DNA from: 2-01-FULL-49-17 sp964553025
GTDB lineage: Bacteria; Patescibacteriota; Minisyncoccia; 2-02-FULL-40-12; GWA2-44-9
Length of the DNA: 51,394 bases
Assembly: GCA_964553025.1 (NCBI GenBank)
Contig: CAZKJF010000011.1
Location: 1-51,394, forward strand
Direction: 5' to 3'
The notes beneath the pieces were generated by a model. It had not been told where the DNA came from, did no database searches, and saw nothing but the letters and a program-made list of their open reading frames with translations. Made by a program: the position numbers and the translations under genes. Each line of letters begins with the position of its first letter. Position 1 is the first letter of the stretch. This document shows, one piece after another, positions 1 through 7,539 of this stretch.

Positions 1-346
1 GGCGTTATTTATTTCCGGCCTGGGCCTGTTTTGGGCGGGGCGGGTGGCGTGGGGCTCGCCTTCGGCGCCCCCGACCGAAACCATTCAGCCGCGCATCTAT
101 ACGATCTCCTATGACGCAGGCGTGTTCAGTCCCACAAATCTCCGCATCCACGCCGGCGACACGGTTAAATTCAAAAACGAAAGCATTTTCCCGATCCATA
201 TCGTTTCAAGCGATATTGTCGGCTTTGACAGCGTCGGCGATATTCCTCAGGGCAGCTTTTTCTCGTTCACCTTCGCGGCCCGCGGGACGTTTACCTATTA
301 CAACAGCCACAACAGCGATCAAACCGGAACGGTTATCGTTCGCTGA
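1..346 (+). CDS. Cupredoxin-like secreted or membrane-anchored protein, 5' truncated
   Basis: The frame is open from the window edge, so the true start lies upstream. The first residues are hydrophobic (ALFISGLGLFWAG), the end of a signal peptide or membrane anchor. A beta-sandwich cupredoxin domain follows: a segment FSPTNLRIHAGDTVKFKNES, then FPIHIVSS carrying the first expected copper-ligand histidine, and a C-terminal strand TYYNSHNSDQTGTVIV. In ordinary plastocyanin-like domains that last strand has Cys, His and Met ligands. Here the Cys position is Asn, the Met position is Gln and the His is one residue out of register, so blue-copper binding is doubtful. Fold assignment is fairly sure; electron transfer is not supported. 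Confidence 0.75.
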   Translation, partial: ALFISGLGLFWAGRVAWGSPSAPPTETIQPRIYTISYDAGVFSPTNLRIHAGDTVKFKNESIFPIHIVSSDIVGFDSVGDIPQGSFFSFTFAARGTFTYYNSHNSDQTGTVIVR

Positions 347-367
347 AAAAGTATTTAACGTTCAATT

Positions 368-646
368 ATGAAAAATCCATTGACGATGCAGGTTGAGTCG
401 GGCCTGGGAGCCGTGTTCGTAGTCGCGCTGGCAGCGTTCTTTATCGGCTTCTTGTTTATCATGATGAAGAATTTTAATTCCGACGCAATCGCATTGAATG
501 CGTCCCAAACGGAAGTTAAATTCATGTCGCAGACCGAGCGGCAGCTGATAAACGATTGGATCGTTGAAAATAACATTCAGATACCGGATGGGAAAGGGTA
601 TCGGTATCTTGAGGAGCAATACCCGAGCCGGCCGTGGCTGAAATAA
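368..646 (+). CDS. Small single-pass membrane protein, unknown function
   Basis: A 92-residue protein with one strong membrane segment at about residues 13-33 (LGAVFVVALAAFFIGFLFIM) and a soluble C-terminal half with a WIVENNIQIPDGKGY stretch. I recognise no family. It sits 21 nt after the cupredoxin-like gene, and its stop overlaps the start of the protease gene by one base (TAATG), so the three are probably co-transcribed. Confidence 0.7.
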   Translation: MKNPLTMQVESGLGAVFVVALAAFFIGFLFIMMKNFNSDAIALNASQTEVKFMSQTERQLINDWIVENNIQIPDGKGYRYLEEQYPSRPWLK

Positions 647-1479
647 TGGAATTTAAGCTTAAACTTTTTTTGAGAGAGTGCGCGCTCTTTGCGCCGACGA
701 TGGCTTTAGGCTTGTTTGCTGCCTATCGGATGCTGGTTTTGAATCCCGGAATGCCGGCGCTGAAAGCGCCGGCATTCTCGCTTGCCGATATTACGCTTTT
801 GGCCGCTATTGTCGCATTGTTTCTCGCCGGCCTACGGTTCGGCCGTTTCGGACGCCTTATCCTACTGTTCTTTTTCTTTCTCATCGTGTGGGCCGGTGCC
901 GAAGCAGTCTTTGAAACCTTTGTTCCTGTGCCGATTGATTTGGTATTGAGCGTGGGCTGCCTGGTCTTGTTTGCAGCGTGGCGGAGCGTTCTCGTGCATG
1001 ATTTGGTCGTCGGCATCGCCTTGGCGGGTCTGGGCGCTGCGATCGGCATCAGCATTATGCCCTCTTTTGCCTTGGTCGCTCTTATTGTACTCTCCTTTTA
1101 TGACATCATTGCCGTGTATCAGACGGGGCATATGGTTCGCATGGCTCAAGGCATGATTCAAAGCGGGGTGATTTTTGGATTTTTGATTCCCGAGGAGACC
1201 AAGTTATTTTTGGCGCCGCGGCGCCAGGCTCATGATCAGATCGGCGCCGAATTCATGATTCTAGGTTCCGGTGATATCGCTTTGCCAATCGTGTTTGCCG
1301 CATCGATCGCGCGCGAATCCATCGTCCGTGCCGGAATTGTAGCCGGATTTGCCGTTATCGGCATATTTGTTACCCATGTGCTGTTCATTAACCAGCGCCA
1401 GCGGCGCGCTATGGCCGCCTTGCCGCCGATTGCGACCTTGAGTATCATTGGATATGTACTAACCATTCTCTTTTTCTGA
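646..1479 (+). CDS. Presenilin-like A22-family intramembrane aspartyl protease
   Basis: A polytopic membrane protein of 277 residues, predicted to cleave transmembrane helices. The presenilin/signal-peptide-peptidase signature is visible: the first catalytic Asp in LSFYDIIAVYQ, the second in the GxGD motif LGSGDIALP, and a C-terminal ALPPIATL resembling the PAL motif. About eight to nine hydrophobic segments are seen. I use ATG 646, which overlaps the previous stop (TAATG), rather than the in-frame GTG at 634. The stop at 1479 overlaps the ATG of the beta-CASP nuclease. A22 proteases are best known from eukaryotes and archaea, and bacterial members are less common. The substrate is unknown. 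Confidence 0.85.
   Translation: MEFKLKLFLRECALFAPTMALGLFAAYRMLVLNPGMPALKAPAFSLADITLLAAIVALFLAGLRFGRFGRLILLFFFFLIVWAGAEAVFETFVPVPIDLVLSVGCLVLFAAWRSVLVHDLVVGIALAGLGAAIGISIMPSFALVALIVLSFYDIIAVYQTGHMVRMAQGMIQSGVIFGFLIPEETKLFLAPRRQAHDQIGAEFMILGSGDIALPIVFAASIARESIVRAGIVAGFAVIGIFVTHVLFINQRQRRAMAALPPIATLSIIGYVLTILFF
749..777. repeat. Intragenic perfect palindrome, 12-bp arms
   Basis: Arms 749-760 and 766-777 (GAATGCCGGCGC and its exact reverse complement) with a 5-nt loop. It lies inside the presenilin-like gene and keeps the frame open. Confidence 0.85.
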
Positions 1480-2834
1480 TGCGACTCACATTCTGCGGCG
1501 GCGCGCAATCCGTCACTGGAGCCAATTATCTACTGGAGATCGGCGAAACCAAGTTGCTCATCGACTGCGGTTTATTTCAGGGTTCCGTCGAATCCCAGCT
1601 TAAGAACTACGAACCTTTTCCGTATGATCCGGCGGCGATTACGGCCGTATTTTTGACTCATAGCCACGCCGACCATACCGGCCGCTTGCCGAAACTCTAT
1701 AAAGACGGTTTTCGTGGCAATTTATACGCAACGGCCCCGACCCTGGATGTGGCGCGCGTGGCTTTGCCGGATAATTTGAGTATTCTGACTTCAGAAGCGC
1801 GTCGCGCCGGGCGCGACGCGCTCTACACCGAAGACGACGTAAATCAAATGATGGCCTTGGGCAAGCCCATGCCCTACGGACAGCCGATTGCTATTGCACC
1901 CGGCATCACGGCGGTTTTGCACGACGCCGGCCACATTCTCGGTTCGACAATCGTCGAAATCAAAGCCGAGGGCAAGCGCGTCTATTTTTCCGGCGACCTG
2001 GGCAATCCGCCATCCCTCCTATTGGAGCATTTTGAGTATCCGCTCGACGCCGACTACATCGTCATCGAATCCGCCTATGGCAATCGGGCCCATGAAGATC
2101 GAGCGCGGCGCAAACAAAAACTTCAATCCGCCATTCGCGATACGATCCGCGCGGGCGGCGTGCTGATGATTCCGTCCTTTGCCCTTGAACGCACCCAAGA
2201 GCTGCTCTTCGAGCTCAATACCATGATTAATATCGGCGAAATTCCGCGCGTGCCGATTTTCATGGATTCGCCGCTGGCAACGAAGATTACGCAGGTTTTC
2301 CAGCGCCATACGGCATATTTCAATGAGCAAGCCCGACGGATGCTCCAGCATGATTCCGATTTATTCGATTTTCCGGGCCTGATCTACACGATTACCAGCG
2401 AACAATCCAAACATATCAATGATGTGCCGGCGCCCAAAATAATCATCGCCGGATCGGGCATGTCCAATGGAGGAAGAATTTTGCACCATGAGCGGCGCTA
2501 CCTGTCGGATCCGAATTCGACGCTCTTGTTTATCGGCTTTCAAGCCGAAGGCACCCTGGGCCGCCGGATTCTGGACGGCGCCACCTCGGTCAAAATTTTT
2601 GACGAGATCGTAGTAGTTCGGTGCCGGGTTCAGGCGATCAGGGGCTATTCAGCCCATGCCGATCAGCCGATGATCCTTTCGTGGATCAAAAAAGGCGCCG
2701 AGGGCGGCAAGCTGAAAAAAGTCTTTACCGTCCAAGGCGAGGAAAATTCGGCGATCGCCTTGGCTGCCGCGATCCGCGAGCGCCTCGGCGTTGCCGCCGA
2801 GGCGCCGCTGCCCGATCAGTCCGTCGAGCTCTAG
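1479..2834 (+). CDS. Metallo-beta-lactamase/beta-CASP ribonuclease (CPSF73-like)
   Basis: A 451-residue predicted zinc-dependent RNA-processing nuclease. Metallo-beta-lactamase motifs: HSHADH with metal ligands at His61, His63, Asp65 and His66, DAGHILGS with His152, and SGDLGN with Asp173. Beta-CASP motifs follow: A (VIESAYG), B (SGMSNGGRILHH) and C (RGYSAHADQ). No N-terminal KH domains are present, so it resembles the shorter bacterial forms rather than archaeal KH-containing CPSF proteins. It overlaps the upstream protease gene by one base and has no Shine-Dalgarno, consistent with translational coupling. RNase J is a less likely identity because motif spacing and length fit the CPSF73-like group. 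Confidence 0.93.
   Translation: MRLTFCGGAQSVTGANYLLEIGETKLLIDCGLFQGSVESQLKNYEPFPYDPAAITAVFLTHSHADHTGRLPKLYKDGFRGNLYATAPTLDVARVALPDNLSILTSEARRAGRDALYTEDDVNQMMALGKPMPYGQPIAIAPGITAVLHDAGHILGSTIVEIKAEGKRVYFSGDLGNPPSLLLEHFEYPLDADYIVIESAYGNRAHEDRARRKQKLQSAIRDTIRAGGVLMIPSFALERTQELLFELNTMINIGEIPRVPIFMDSPLATKITQVFQRHTAYFNEQARRMLQHDSDLFDFPGLIYTITSEQSKHINDVPAPKIIIAGSGMSNGGRILHHERRYLSDPNSTLLFIGFQAEGTLGRRILDGATSVKIFDEIVVVRCRVQAIRGYSAHADQPMILSWIKKGAEGGKLKKVFTVQGEENSAIALAAAIRERLGVAAEAPLPDQSVEL
1796..1822. repeat. Intragenic perfect palindrome, 12-bp arms
   Basis: AGCGCGTCGCGC at 1796-1807 and its reverse complement at 1811-1822, separated by CGG, inside the beta-CASP gene. It encodes part of EARRAGRDAL in frame. 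Confidence 0.85.
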
Positions 2835-2880
2835 ACGCCTGGGCTCTTTTTTGGTATTCCGGAAAAAGATCTTTGAAATT

Positions 2881-3501
2881 ATGGCAGTCAGGCTTCGTCC
2901 GTACTTCAGTTCTATCGCCGATTTGGAGCCGGTTTTTTCCGCCGGTTTGCTCATCAATTTTTTTAGTGAATATAAATTTCTTTTTGGAGCGGCCGTCGAT
3001 CACCTGCATAGGGATGCTGAACTAAAGATGTTTCGAGGGCGTACTTTCAAGTATGAAATTAGAGTTTGGAGGATTCATGACTACGAAATCAAGAAACTGC
3101 CGCTGGGATTCAGACAGAGACATTTGGATCGAGTGAAGTTTGTCTTGTTTCATGAGCTGACCCATTGCTATCATTTTAGCCATGGATTCCATGATTATTT
3201 CTCGAAAAGAGTTAAAGGACGCGAAAATTGTGGAGAAGTTCAGCTAGTTGAGAAGGAAATTGATGATTTTGTGGCGGAATTTCTGAAATCAACTCCCACC
3301 GCTCCGGAAGAACTGGTTTCTCGAATGATCGTTCATCCGCGGTGCACCGTCCATCATGAGTGCCGCCAGTCTTCTTTTTATAAGTTTCAGAAAGAATGCG
3401 TACGCAGCATGCTTAGGCAGGAACAATTTCAGATGGCGTTCTCGCCCGAGCACACGAAATTGGTAGCTATTGCTCGAGAGATGGGAATTTCAATTCTCTG
3501 A
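2881..3501 (+). CDS. ImmA/IrrE-like zinc metallopeptidase
   Basis: A 206-residue protein with a gluzincin-type motif FHELTHCYHF (HExxH) and, about 35 residues later, VEKEIDDFVAEFL. That layout matches ImmA/IrrE (DUF955) peptidases, where an E...A/D-F-A-E-L segment supplies the third ligand. Family members usually cleave a repressor, but no partner helix-turn-helix gene lies next to it. I start at ATG 2881, just before the MAVRLRPYF segment; the frame is open back to 2791 but that part has no domain character. Hand counting 3061-3240 gives 73 G+C of 180 (41%), against 34 of 60 in the line at 1501, so horizontal acquisition is plausible. A hairpin follows directly. Confidence 0.7.
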   Translation: MAVRLRPYFSSIADLEPVFSAGLLINFFSEYKFLFGAAVDHLHRDAELKMFRGRTFKYEIRVWRIHDYEIKKLPLGFRQRHLDRVKFVLFHELTHCYHFSHGFHDYFSKRVKGRENCGEVQLVEKEIDDFVAEFLKSTPTAPEELVSRMIVHPRCTVHHECRQSSFYKFQKECVRSMLRQEQFQMAFSPEHTKLVAIAREMGISIL

Positions 3502-3502
3502 C

Positions 3503-3525
3503 CCCCGGCCGCTTCGCGGCCGGGG
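3503..3525 (+). terminator. Hairpin terminator after the metallopeptidase gene
   Basis: A perfect 10-bp stem CCCCGGCCGC / GCGGCCGGGG around TTC, directly after the stop codon. The downstream T-run (TGTTTACATTTT) is modest. Confidence 0.75.
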
Positions 3526-3553
3526 TGTTTACATTTTGCCGAAGCGGCTATGG

Positions 3554-3559
3554 TATACT
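3554..3559 (+). promoter_or_regulatory. Extended -10 promoter of the LOG-family gene
   Basis: TGG-TATACT with 6 nt between the hexamer and ATG 3566, predicting a transcript that starts at the start codon. No convincing -35 at 16-18 bp. Confidence 0.65.
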
Positions 3560-3565
3560 ACGGGC

Positions 3566-4339
3566 ATGGCAGACACTCTGCAGACAACCGCCGCTGGGCT
3601 TCCGGAAGCGCCGCAGCCGCCGGCGCCAGCCGACGGCCGAGCGAATATGAACGTGCCGGCTTCGAAGCTTCCATCATATACCGAGCCGAATGATTTTCGC
3701 ACGTCGCTCCACTGGCGGGTTTTCCGAATTATCGCCGAATTCATCGATGGCTGGCAATTTCTCGCTGATTTCAAAAAAACAATTACTTTCTTCGGTTCGG
3801 CGCGCTTTCAGCCAGGCGATCGCTGGTATGAAGAAGCCCGCAAGCTCGGAGCGATGCTTGCCCGCGAAGGGTTTGGCGTCGTTACTGGCGGCGGGCCGGG
3901 CATTATGCAAGCCGGCAATCAGGGCGCGAGCGAAGCTCAAGGGGATTCTATTGGCCTCAATATAAAATTGCCCGTCGAGCAGCGCATCAATCCGTATGTA
4001 AAAGAAAGCTCCGCATTCCATTATTTTTTCGTCCGCAAGCTGATGCTGTCATACGCCGCTCGGGCCTACGTCTTTTTTCCCGGAGGGCTCGGCACGCTCG
4101 ATGAAGCATTTGAAATCCTGACCCTGATCCAAACCAAGAAAATTTCCGACAAGATCCCCGTCGTCATGGTCGGCAAGGAATTCTGGGAACCCATCCATAA
4201 TTGGATTCACGAAGAACTGTTTTCCAAGCTGAAAACCATCGATGAAGGGGATATGAAGCTCTACGCGATTGTCGACAGCGCCGAGGAAGCCTTCACTATC
4301 GTCAAAAACGCCCCGCCGCGCGACGATTTCTTTTACTGA
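3566..4339 (+). CDS. LOG-family (TIGR00730-type) Rossmann-fold protein
   Basis: A 257-residue member of the family once annotated as lysine decarboxylase and now known to include cytokinin-activating phosphoribohydrolases. The glycine-rich nucleotide-binding motif GGGPGIMQAGNQGASEA and the family signature PGGLGTLDEAFEIL (PGGxGTxxE) are both present. About 40 N-terminal residues rich in Pro and Ala precede the conserved FFGSAR start of the fold. ATG 3566 lies 6 nt after a TGGTATACT promoter; the longer frame back to 3470 overlaps the upstream gene and terminator and was not used. It probably hydrolyses a nucleoside 5'-monophosphate, but the physiological substrate is not readable from sequence. 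Confidence 0.88.
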   Translation: MADTLQTTAAGLPEAPQPPAPADGRANMNVPASKLPSYTEPNDFRTSLHWRVFRIIAEFIDGWQFLADFKKTITFFGSARFQPGDRWYEEARKLGAMLAREGFGVVTGGGPGIMQAGNQGASEAQGDSIGLNIKLPVEQRINPYVKESSAFHYFFVRKLMLSYAARAYVFFPGGLGTLDEAFEILTLIQTKKISDKIPVVMVGKEFWEPIHNWIHEELFSKLKTIDEGDMKLYAIVDSAEEAFTIVKNAPPRDDFFY

Positions 4340-4354
4340 TACGGCGAGCCAGAA

Positions 4355-4393
4355 TTAGCACTCTTGACCTAGGAGTGCTAATCGATATATACT
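4355..4393 (+). promoter_or_regulatory. CIRCE operator (HrcA site) with embedded promoter of lon
   Basis: TTAGCACTC at 4355-4363, a 9-nt spacer and GAGTGCTAA at 4373-4381 reproduce the CIRCE inverted repeat exactly. The spacer begins with TTGACC (4364-4369), a good -35; an 18-bp spacing leads to TATACT (4388-4393). HrcA bound here would cover the -35. Start codon at 4418. Confidence 0.93.
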
Positions 4394-4417
4394 GGCTCTA
4401 TAAGCGTAATTACCCGT

Positions 4418-6748
4418 ATGAGCGAATTTAAAGTGAACAACATCATCATTCCCGAGGAATTACCGGTCATCGCCCTCAAGAACACCGTCGTATTTCCGAA
4501 AGTCGTTATTCCCATCATTGTCCAGCGGCCGAAATCGGTCGGCGCGCTTGAGTTTGCATTGGCCCATAACCGGCTCGTGCTATTCGTGACCCAGAAAAAT
4601 TCTGGCGACGATATCACCCAGAACGAATTATTCGAAGTCGGCACCATCGGCCGCGTGGTTTCCGTTTTTAAATTGCCCGACGGTTCTTCCAAGATTGATG
4701 TTGAAGGCCTCGTCCGCGCCCAGGTCAGCAGTTTTTCGGCCAGCGAGCCGTTCCTGCTTGCCCAGGCCGAACCGATGTCGATGATTGTCCGCAACAACCT
4801 TGAAGAAAAAGCCCTGCTTCGCCGGGCCATCGAGCAATTCCGTTTGATCAGCGAAGCGCGTTCATTCCCGACGATCATGCCCGAAATTATCTATATGATG
4901 TCGCAATTGAAGGACACCGAGCATCTCATCAGTCTGATGACGATAAATTTGAACCTTGAAACCGAGGACCAGCAGCGCATGCTTGAATTGGAAAGCGTGG
5001 TTGACATTCTGCGCCAGCTCAACGTCTATCTGACGCGCGAAGTCCAGATTCTCGAAGCCGAGAAAAACGTCGTGAAAGAAACCAAAAAACAGATCGGCAA
5101 GATGCAGAAAGAGCTTTTCCTTCGAGAGCAGCTGAAGAGCATTGAGAAAGAACTTGGCGTCGAGGACGAAAAAGGCGAGACCGAAGCACTCCGGGCGAAA
5201 ATTTTATCAGCGGGCATGCCCAAAGAAGTCCAGGAAAAAGCAATGAAGGAATTAACCCGTTTGGCTAAGATGCCGGCTTTCAACCCCGAAGTTTCGTATA
5301 TTCGCACATATCTCGATGTTTTGAGCGAATTACCATGGTCCAAGAAGACGAAGGAAAAAATAAATCTCAAAGAAGCCGAGAAAATTCTGAACGAAGATCA
5401 CTACGGCTTGAAAAAAGTTAAAGATCGCATTCTCGAATATTTGGCCGTTCAGAAACAGGTTGGCAAGCTCCGCGGGCCGATCTTGTGCCTTGTCGGGCCA
5501 CCGGGTACCGGCAAAACTTCAATCGGCCAGTCCATCGCCCGCGCGCTAGGCCGCAAGTTTGTGCGCGTCTCGCTGGGCGGTTTGCGCGATGAAGCCGAAA
5601 TCCGCGGCCATCGCCGTACGTATGTGGGGGCGATGCCGGGACGTTTGGTGCAGGGAATCCAGACGGCCAAGGTCAAAAACCCGGTTTTCATGCTCGACGA
5701 AATCGACAAGGTTGGTTCCGATTACCGCGGCGATCCGTCGGCGGCTTTGCTGGAAGCTCTTGATCCCCAGCAGAACGGCAATTTTTCCGACCATTATCTG
5801 GAAGTGCCGTTTGATTTGTCCGATGTGATGTTCGTCGCCACAGCCAATACGCTTGAAACAATCCCGCCCGCGCTACGCGATCGACTCGAAATTATCGAAT
5901 TTCCGGGCTACACCGAAGAAGAAAAATTCCATATCTCCAAGAATTTTCTGTTGCCGAAGCTGTACAAAGATCATGGTTTGAAGAAACGCTCGATGGCGAT
6001 TCAGGATGCCGCGCTGCGCGACGTGATCCGCGATCACACCCGCGAGGCCGGCGTTCGCGAATTGGAGCGCCAGCTGGCGACGATCGTCCGCAAAGTAACG
6101 CGCAAATTGGTTGACTCTCCGTCCGCGCGCACGCTGACGGTTACGCCGGCTACTCTGCATTCGTATCTCGGGCCGATCAAATATCTCCATCAGGAAGCCG
6201 AAGCTCGCGATGAAATCGGCGTCGCGACGGGTCTGGCCTGGACGCCAGTCGGCGGCGAAACGATGCCGATTGAAGTAACCAAGATTCCCGGCAACGGCCG
6301 TTTGATTATCACCGGCCAGCTGGGCTCGGTCATGAAGGAATCCGCACAAGCTGCGTTGTCATTCGCTCGGGCGTGGGTGGCCAAGCATGGCGTCAAAGAA
6401 ACGATGAACAAAGAAGACGTCCATATCCATATTCCCGCCGGGGCGGTCCGCAAGGACGGGCCGTCAGCCGGTATTGCGATGACGACCGCATTGGTCTCGC
6501 TATTTATGGGCAAGCCCGTCCGCAGAGACGTGGCGATGACGGGCGAGGTGACGCTGCGCGGCAAGGTGCTCGATATCGGCGGTCTCAAAGAAAAAGCATT
6601 GGCTGCGCATCGAGCGGGCATCAAAACCATTGTGTTGCCGCAGGGCAACAAGCGTGACATGGACGATATTCCCAAAGAAATCCAGCGCGATATGAAATTC
6701 GTGTTCGTCAAAAGCGTCGACGAGGTACTCAAGGTCGCTCTTCGGTAG
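4418..6748 (+). CDS. lon: ATP-dependent Lon protease
   Basis: A cytoplasmic AAA+ serine protease of 776 residues, close to the family norm of about 780. Order: N-terminal substrate-binding LAN domain (residues 10-200), coiled-coil linker (to about 300), AAA+ module with Walker A GPPGTGKTS near residue 359 and Walker B VFMLDEIDK near 422, and C-terminal protease domain. The catalytic Ser683 lies in KDGPSAGIAM and Lys726 in GGLKEKALAAHRAG, 43 residues apart as in E. coli Lon. It is monocistronic: its own promoter sits inside a CIRCE element and a strong hairpin follows. Heat-shock control by HrcA is therefore predicted; hrcA itself is not in this window. Confidence 0.98.
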   Translation: MSEFKVNNIIIPEELPVIALKNTVVFPKVVIPIIVQRPKSVGALEFALAHNRLVLFVTQKNSGDDITQNELFEVGTIGRVVSVFKLPDGSSKIDVEGLVRAQVSSFSASEPFLLAQAEPMSMIVRNNLEEKALLRRAIEQFRLISEARSFPTIMPEIIYMMSQLKDTEHLISLMTINLNLETEDQQRMLELESVVDILRQLNVYLTREVQILEAEKNVVKETKKQIGKMQKELFLREQLKSIEKELGVEDEKGETEALRAKILSAGMPKEVQEKAMKELTRLAKMPAFNPEVSYIRTYLDVLSELPWSKKTKEKINLKEAEKILNEDHYGLKKVKDRILEYLAVQKQVGKLRGPILCLVGPPGTGKTSIGQSIARALGRKFVRVSLGGLRDEAEIRGHRRTYVGAMPGRLVQGIQTAKVKNPVFMLDEIDKVGSDYRGDPSAALLEALDPQQNGNFSDHYLEVPFDLSDVMFVATANTLETIPPALRDRLEIIEFPGYTEEEKFHISKNFLLPKLYKDHGLKKRSMAIQDAALRDVIRDHTREAGVRELERQLATIVRKVTRKLVDSPSARTLTVTPATLHSYLGPIKYLHQEAEARDEIGVATGLAWTPVGGETMPIEVTKIPGNGRLIITGQLGSVMKESAQAALSFARAWVAKHGVKETMNKEDVHIHIPAGAVRKDGPSAGIAMTTALVSLFMGKPVRRDVAMTGEVTLRGKVLDIGGLKEKALAAHRAGIKTIVLPQGNKRDMDDIPKEIQRDMKFVFVKSVDEVLKVALR

Positions 6749-6766
6749 CCGTTCTCCGGCGCTTGT

Positions 6767-6806
6767 GATCCGGCCCCAGATTTGCTAATCTGGGGCCGGA
6801 TCTTTT
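6767..6806 (+). terminator. Terminator of lon
   Basis: A perfect 16-bp stem (6767-6782 with 6787-6802), 4-nt loop TGCT, followed by TTTT. The next ATG (6808) begins two bases after the T-run. The loop region reads TGC-TAATCT, which could also serve as an extended -10 for that gene. Confidence 0.85.
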
Positions 6807-6807
6807 G

Positions 6808-7494
6808 ATGTCCCATGCGTGGCTTATCAGCAGCGTCGCGTTTGCGGCGGTTTGTATCGTGAGTGTCCGGATACGCCAGGCTCGCCGTACCGCCACGGCC
6901 ATTAAAAAAGCGGAAGAACTTCTCCGTCTTCGACGCCTTGAAAATCGTGAGTTATTTCAACGGTTTTTCATGCGGCTCCAGCGCTATTTCGAGCGGCATA
7001 GCATTCCCGTCTCGTTCACTTCGCCCAACGACTCCGTATATCAGCCTTTGCATTTGTCGGCCGTTTCGGCGGCGCTGACTCACTCCCGGTTTCAGATCGT
7101 TATTGATGCTGTCGAGGATGAATTGACGGTCCAATTCGGCCAAGAACCGGGCAATGTGTACAAGGAAGTCGAAGTGAATATGGCGACCTTGATTATCATC
7201 AACATGTTCGGCCGAGCCGAATTTTGTGTCCGGCATACGGCCTGCAGCAGCATTGATTATCCGGTTGAAGAGATCACCGACAGCGCCGTGACCGACGCTT
7301 TGATCCAAGGCATCCACGCCAAGCTGGCCTTCATCGATCAGCTGTGGAGGGATTGCGAGCTCAAGCGAAAATATATCACCGGATTGCGGAATGAAGCTGC
7401 CCAAACGGAATCGCTGCTTTTCGACGAGATTCGTGAGCAGTGTGAAGCGTTCCGGAGCAACGCCTTAGATCGGTTTGTACAGCCTCAAACGTGA
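6808..7494 (+). CDS. Membrane-anchored protein of unknown function
   Basis: A 228-residue protein. Residues 2-20 form a single N-terminal membrane segment (AWLISSVAFAAVCIVSV). A basic, probably coiled-coil stretch follows (RQARRTATAIKKAEELLRLRR), then a mixed alpha/beta cytoplasmic domain and a charged C-terminal helix. I recognise no family. It starts immediately downstream of the lon terminator. Its stop codon is inside the next hairpin, so it is a single-gene unit or depends on read-through from lon. Confidence 0.6.
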   Translation: MSHAWLISSVAFAAVCIVSVRIRQARRTATAIKKAEELLRLRRLENRELFQRFFMRLQRYFERHSIPVSFTSPNDSVYQPLHLSAVSAALTHSRFQIVIDAVEDELTVQFGQEPGNVYKEVEVNMATLIIINMFGRAEFCVRHTACSSIDYPVEEITDSAVTDALIQGIHAKLAFIDQLWRDCELKRKYITGLRNEAAQTESLLFDEIREQCEAFRSNALDRFVQPQT

Positions 7495-7507
7495 GGCTGT
7501 TTGTTTT
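7479..7507 (+). terminator. Terminator overlapping the stop codon of the upstream gene
   Basis: ACAGCCTCA (7479-7487) pairs with TGAGGCTGT (7492-7500) around AACG, followed by TTGTTTTT. The TGA stop (7492-7494) is the first triplet of the right arm. Confidence 0.85.
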
Positions 7508-7527
7508 TCTCGAAGGCCGGAATACGG

Positions 7528-7533
7528 TATACT
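7528..7533 (+). promoter_or_regulatory. -10 element of the amino-acid permease gene
   Basis: TATACT with 6 nt to GTG 7540. This spacing, shared with other genes here, decides the GTG start. Confidence 0.6.
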
Positions 7534-7539
7534 AGAAGT

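Noticed and set aside
634..648. GTG 634 as start of the presenilin-like gene
   Set aside because: ATG 646 gives the TAATG overlap seen at other junctions here and no domain residues are lost.
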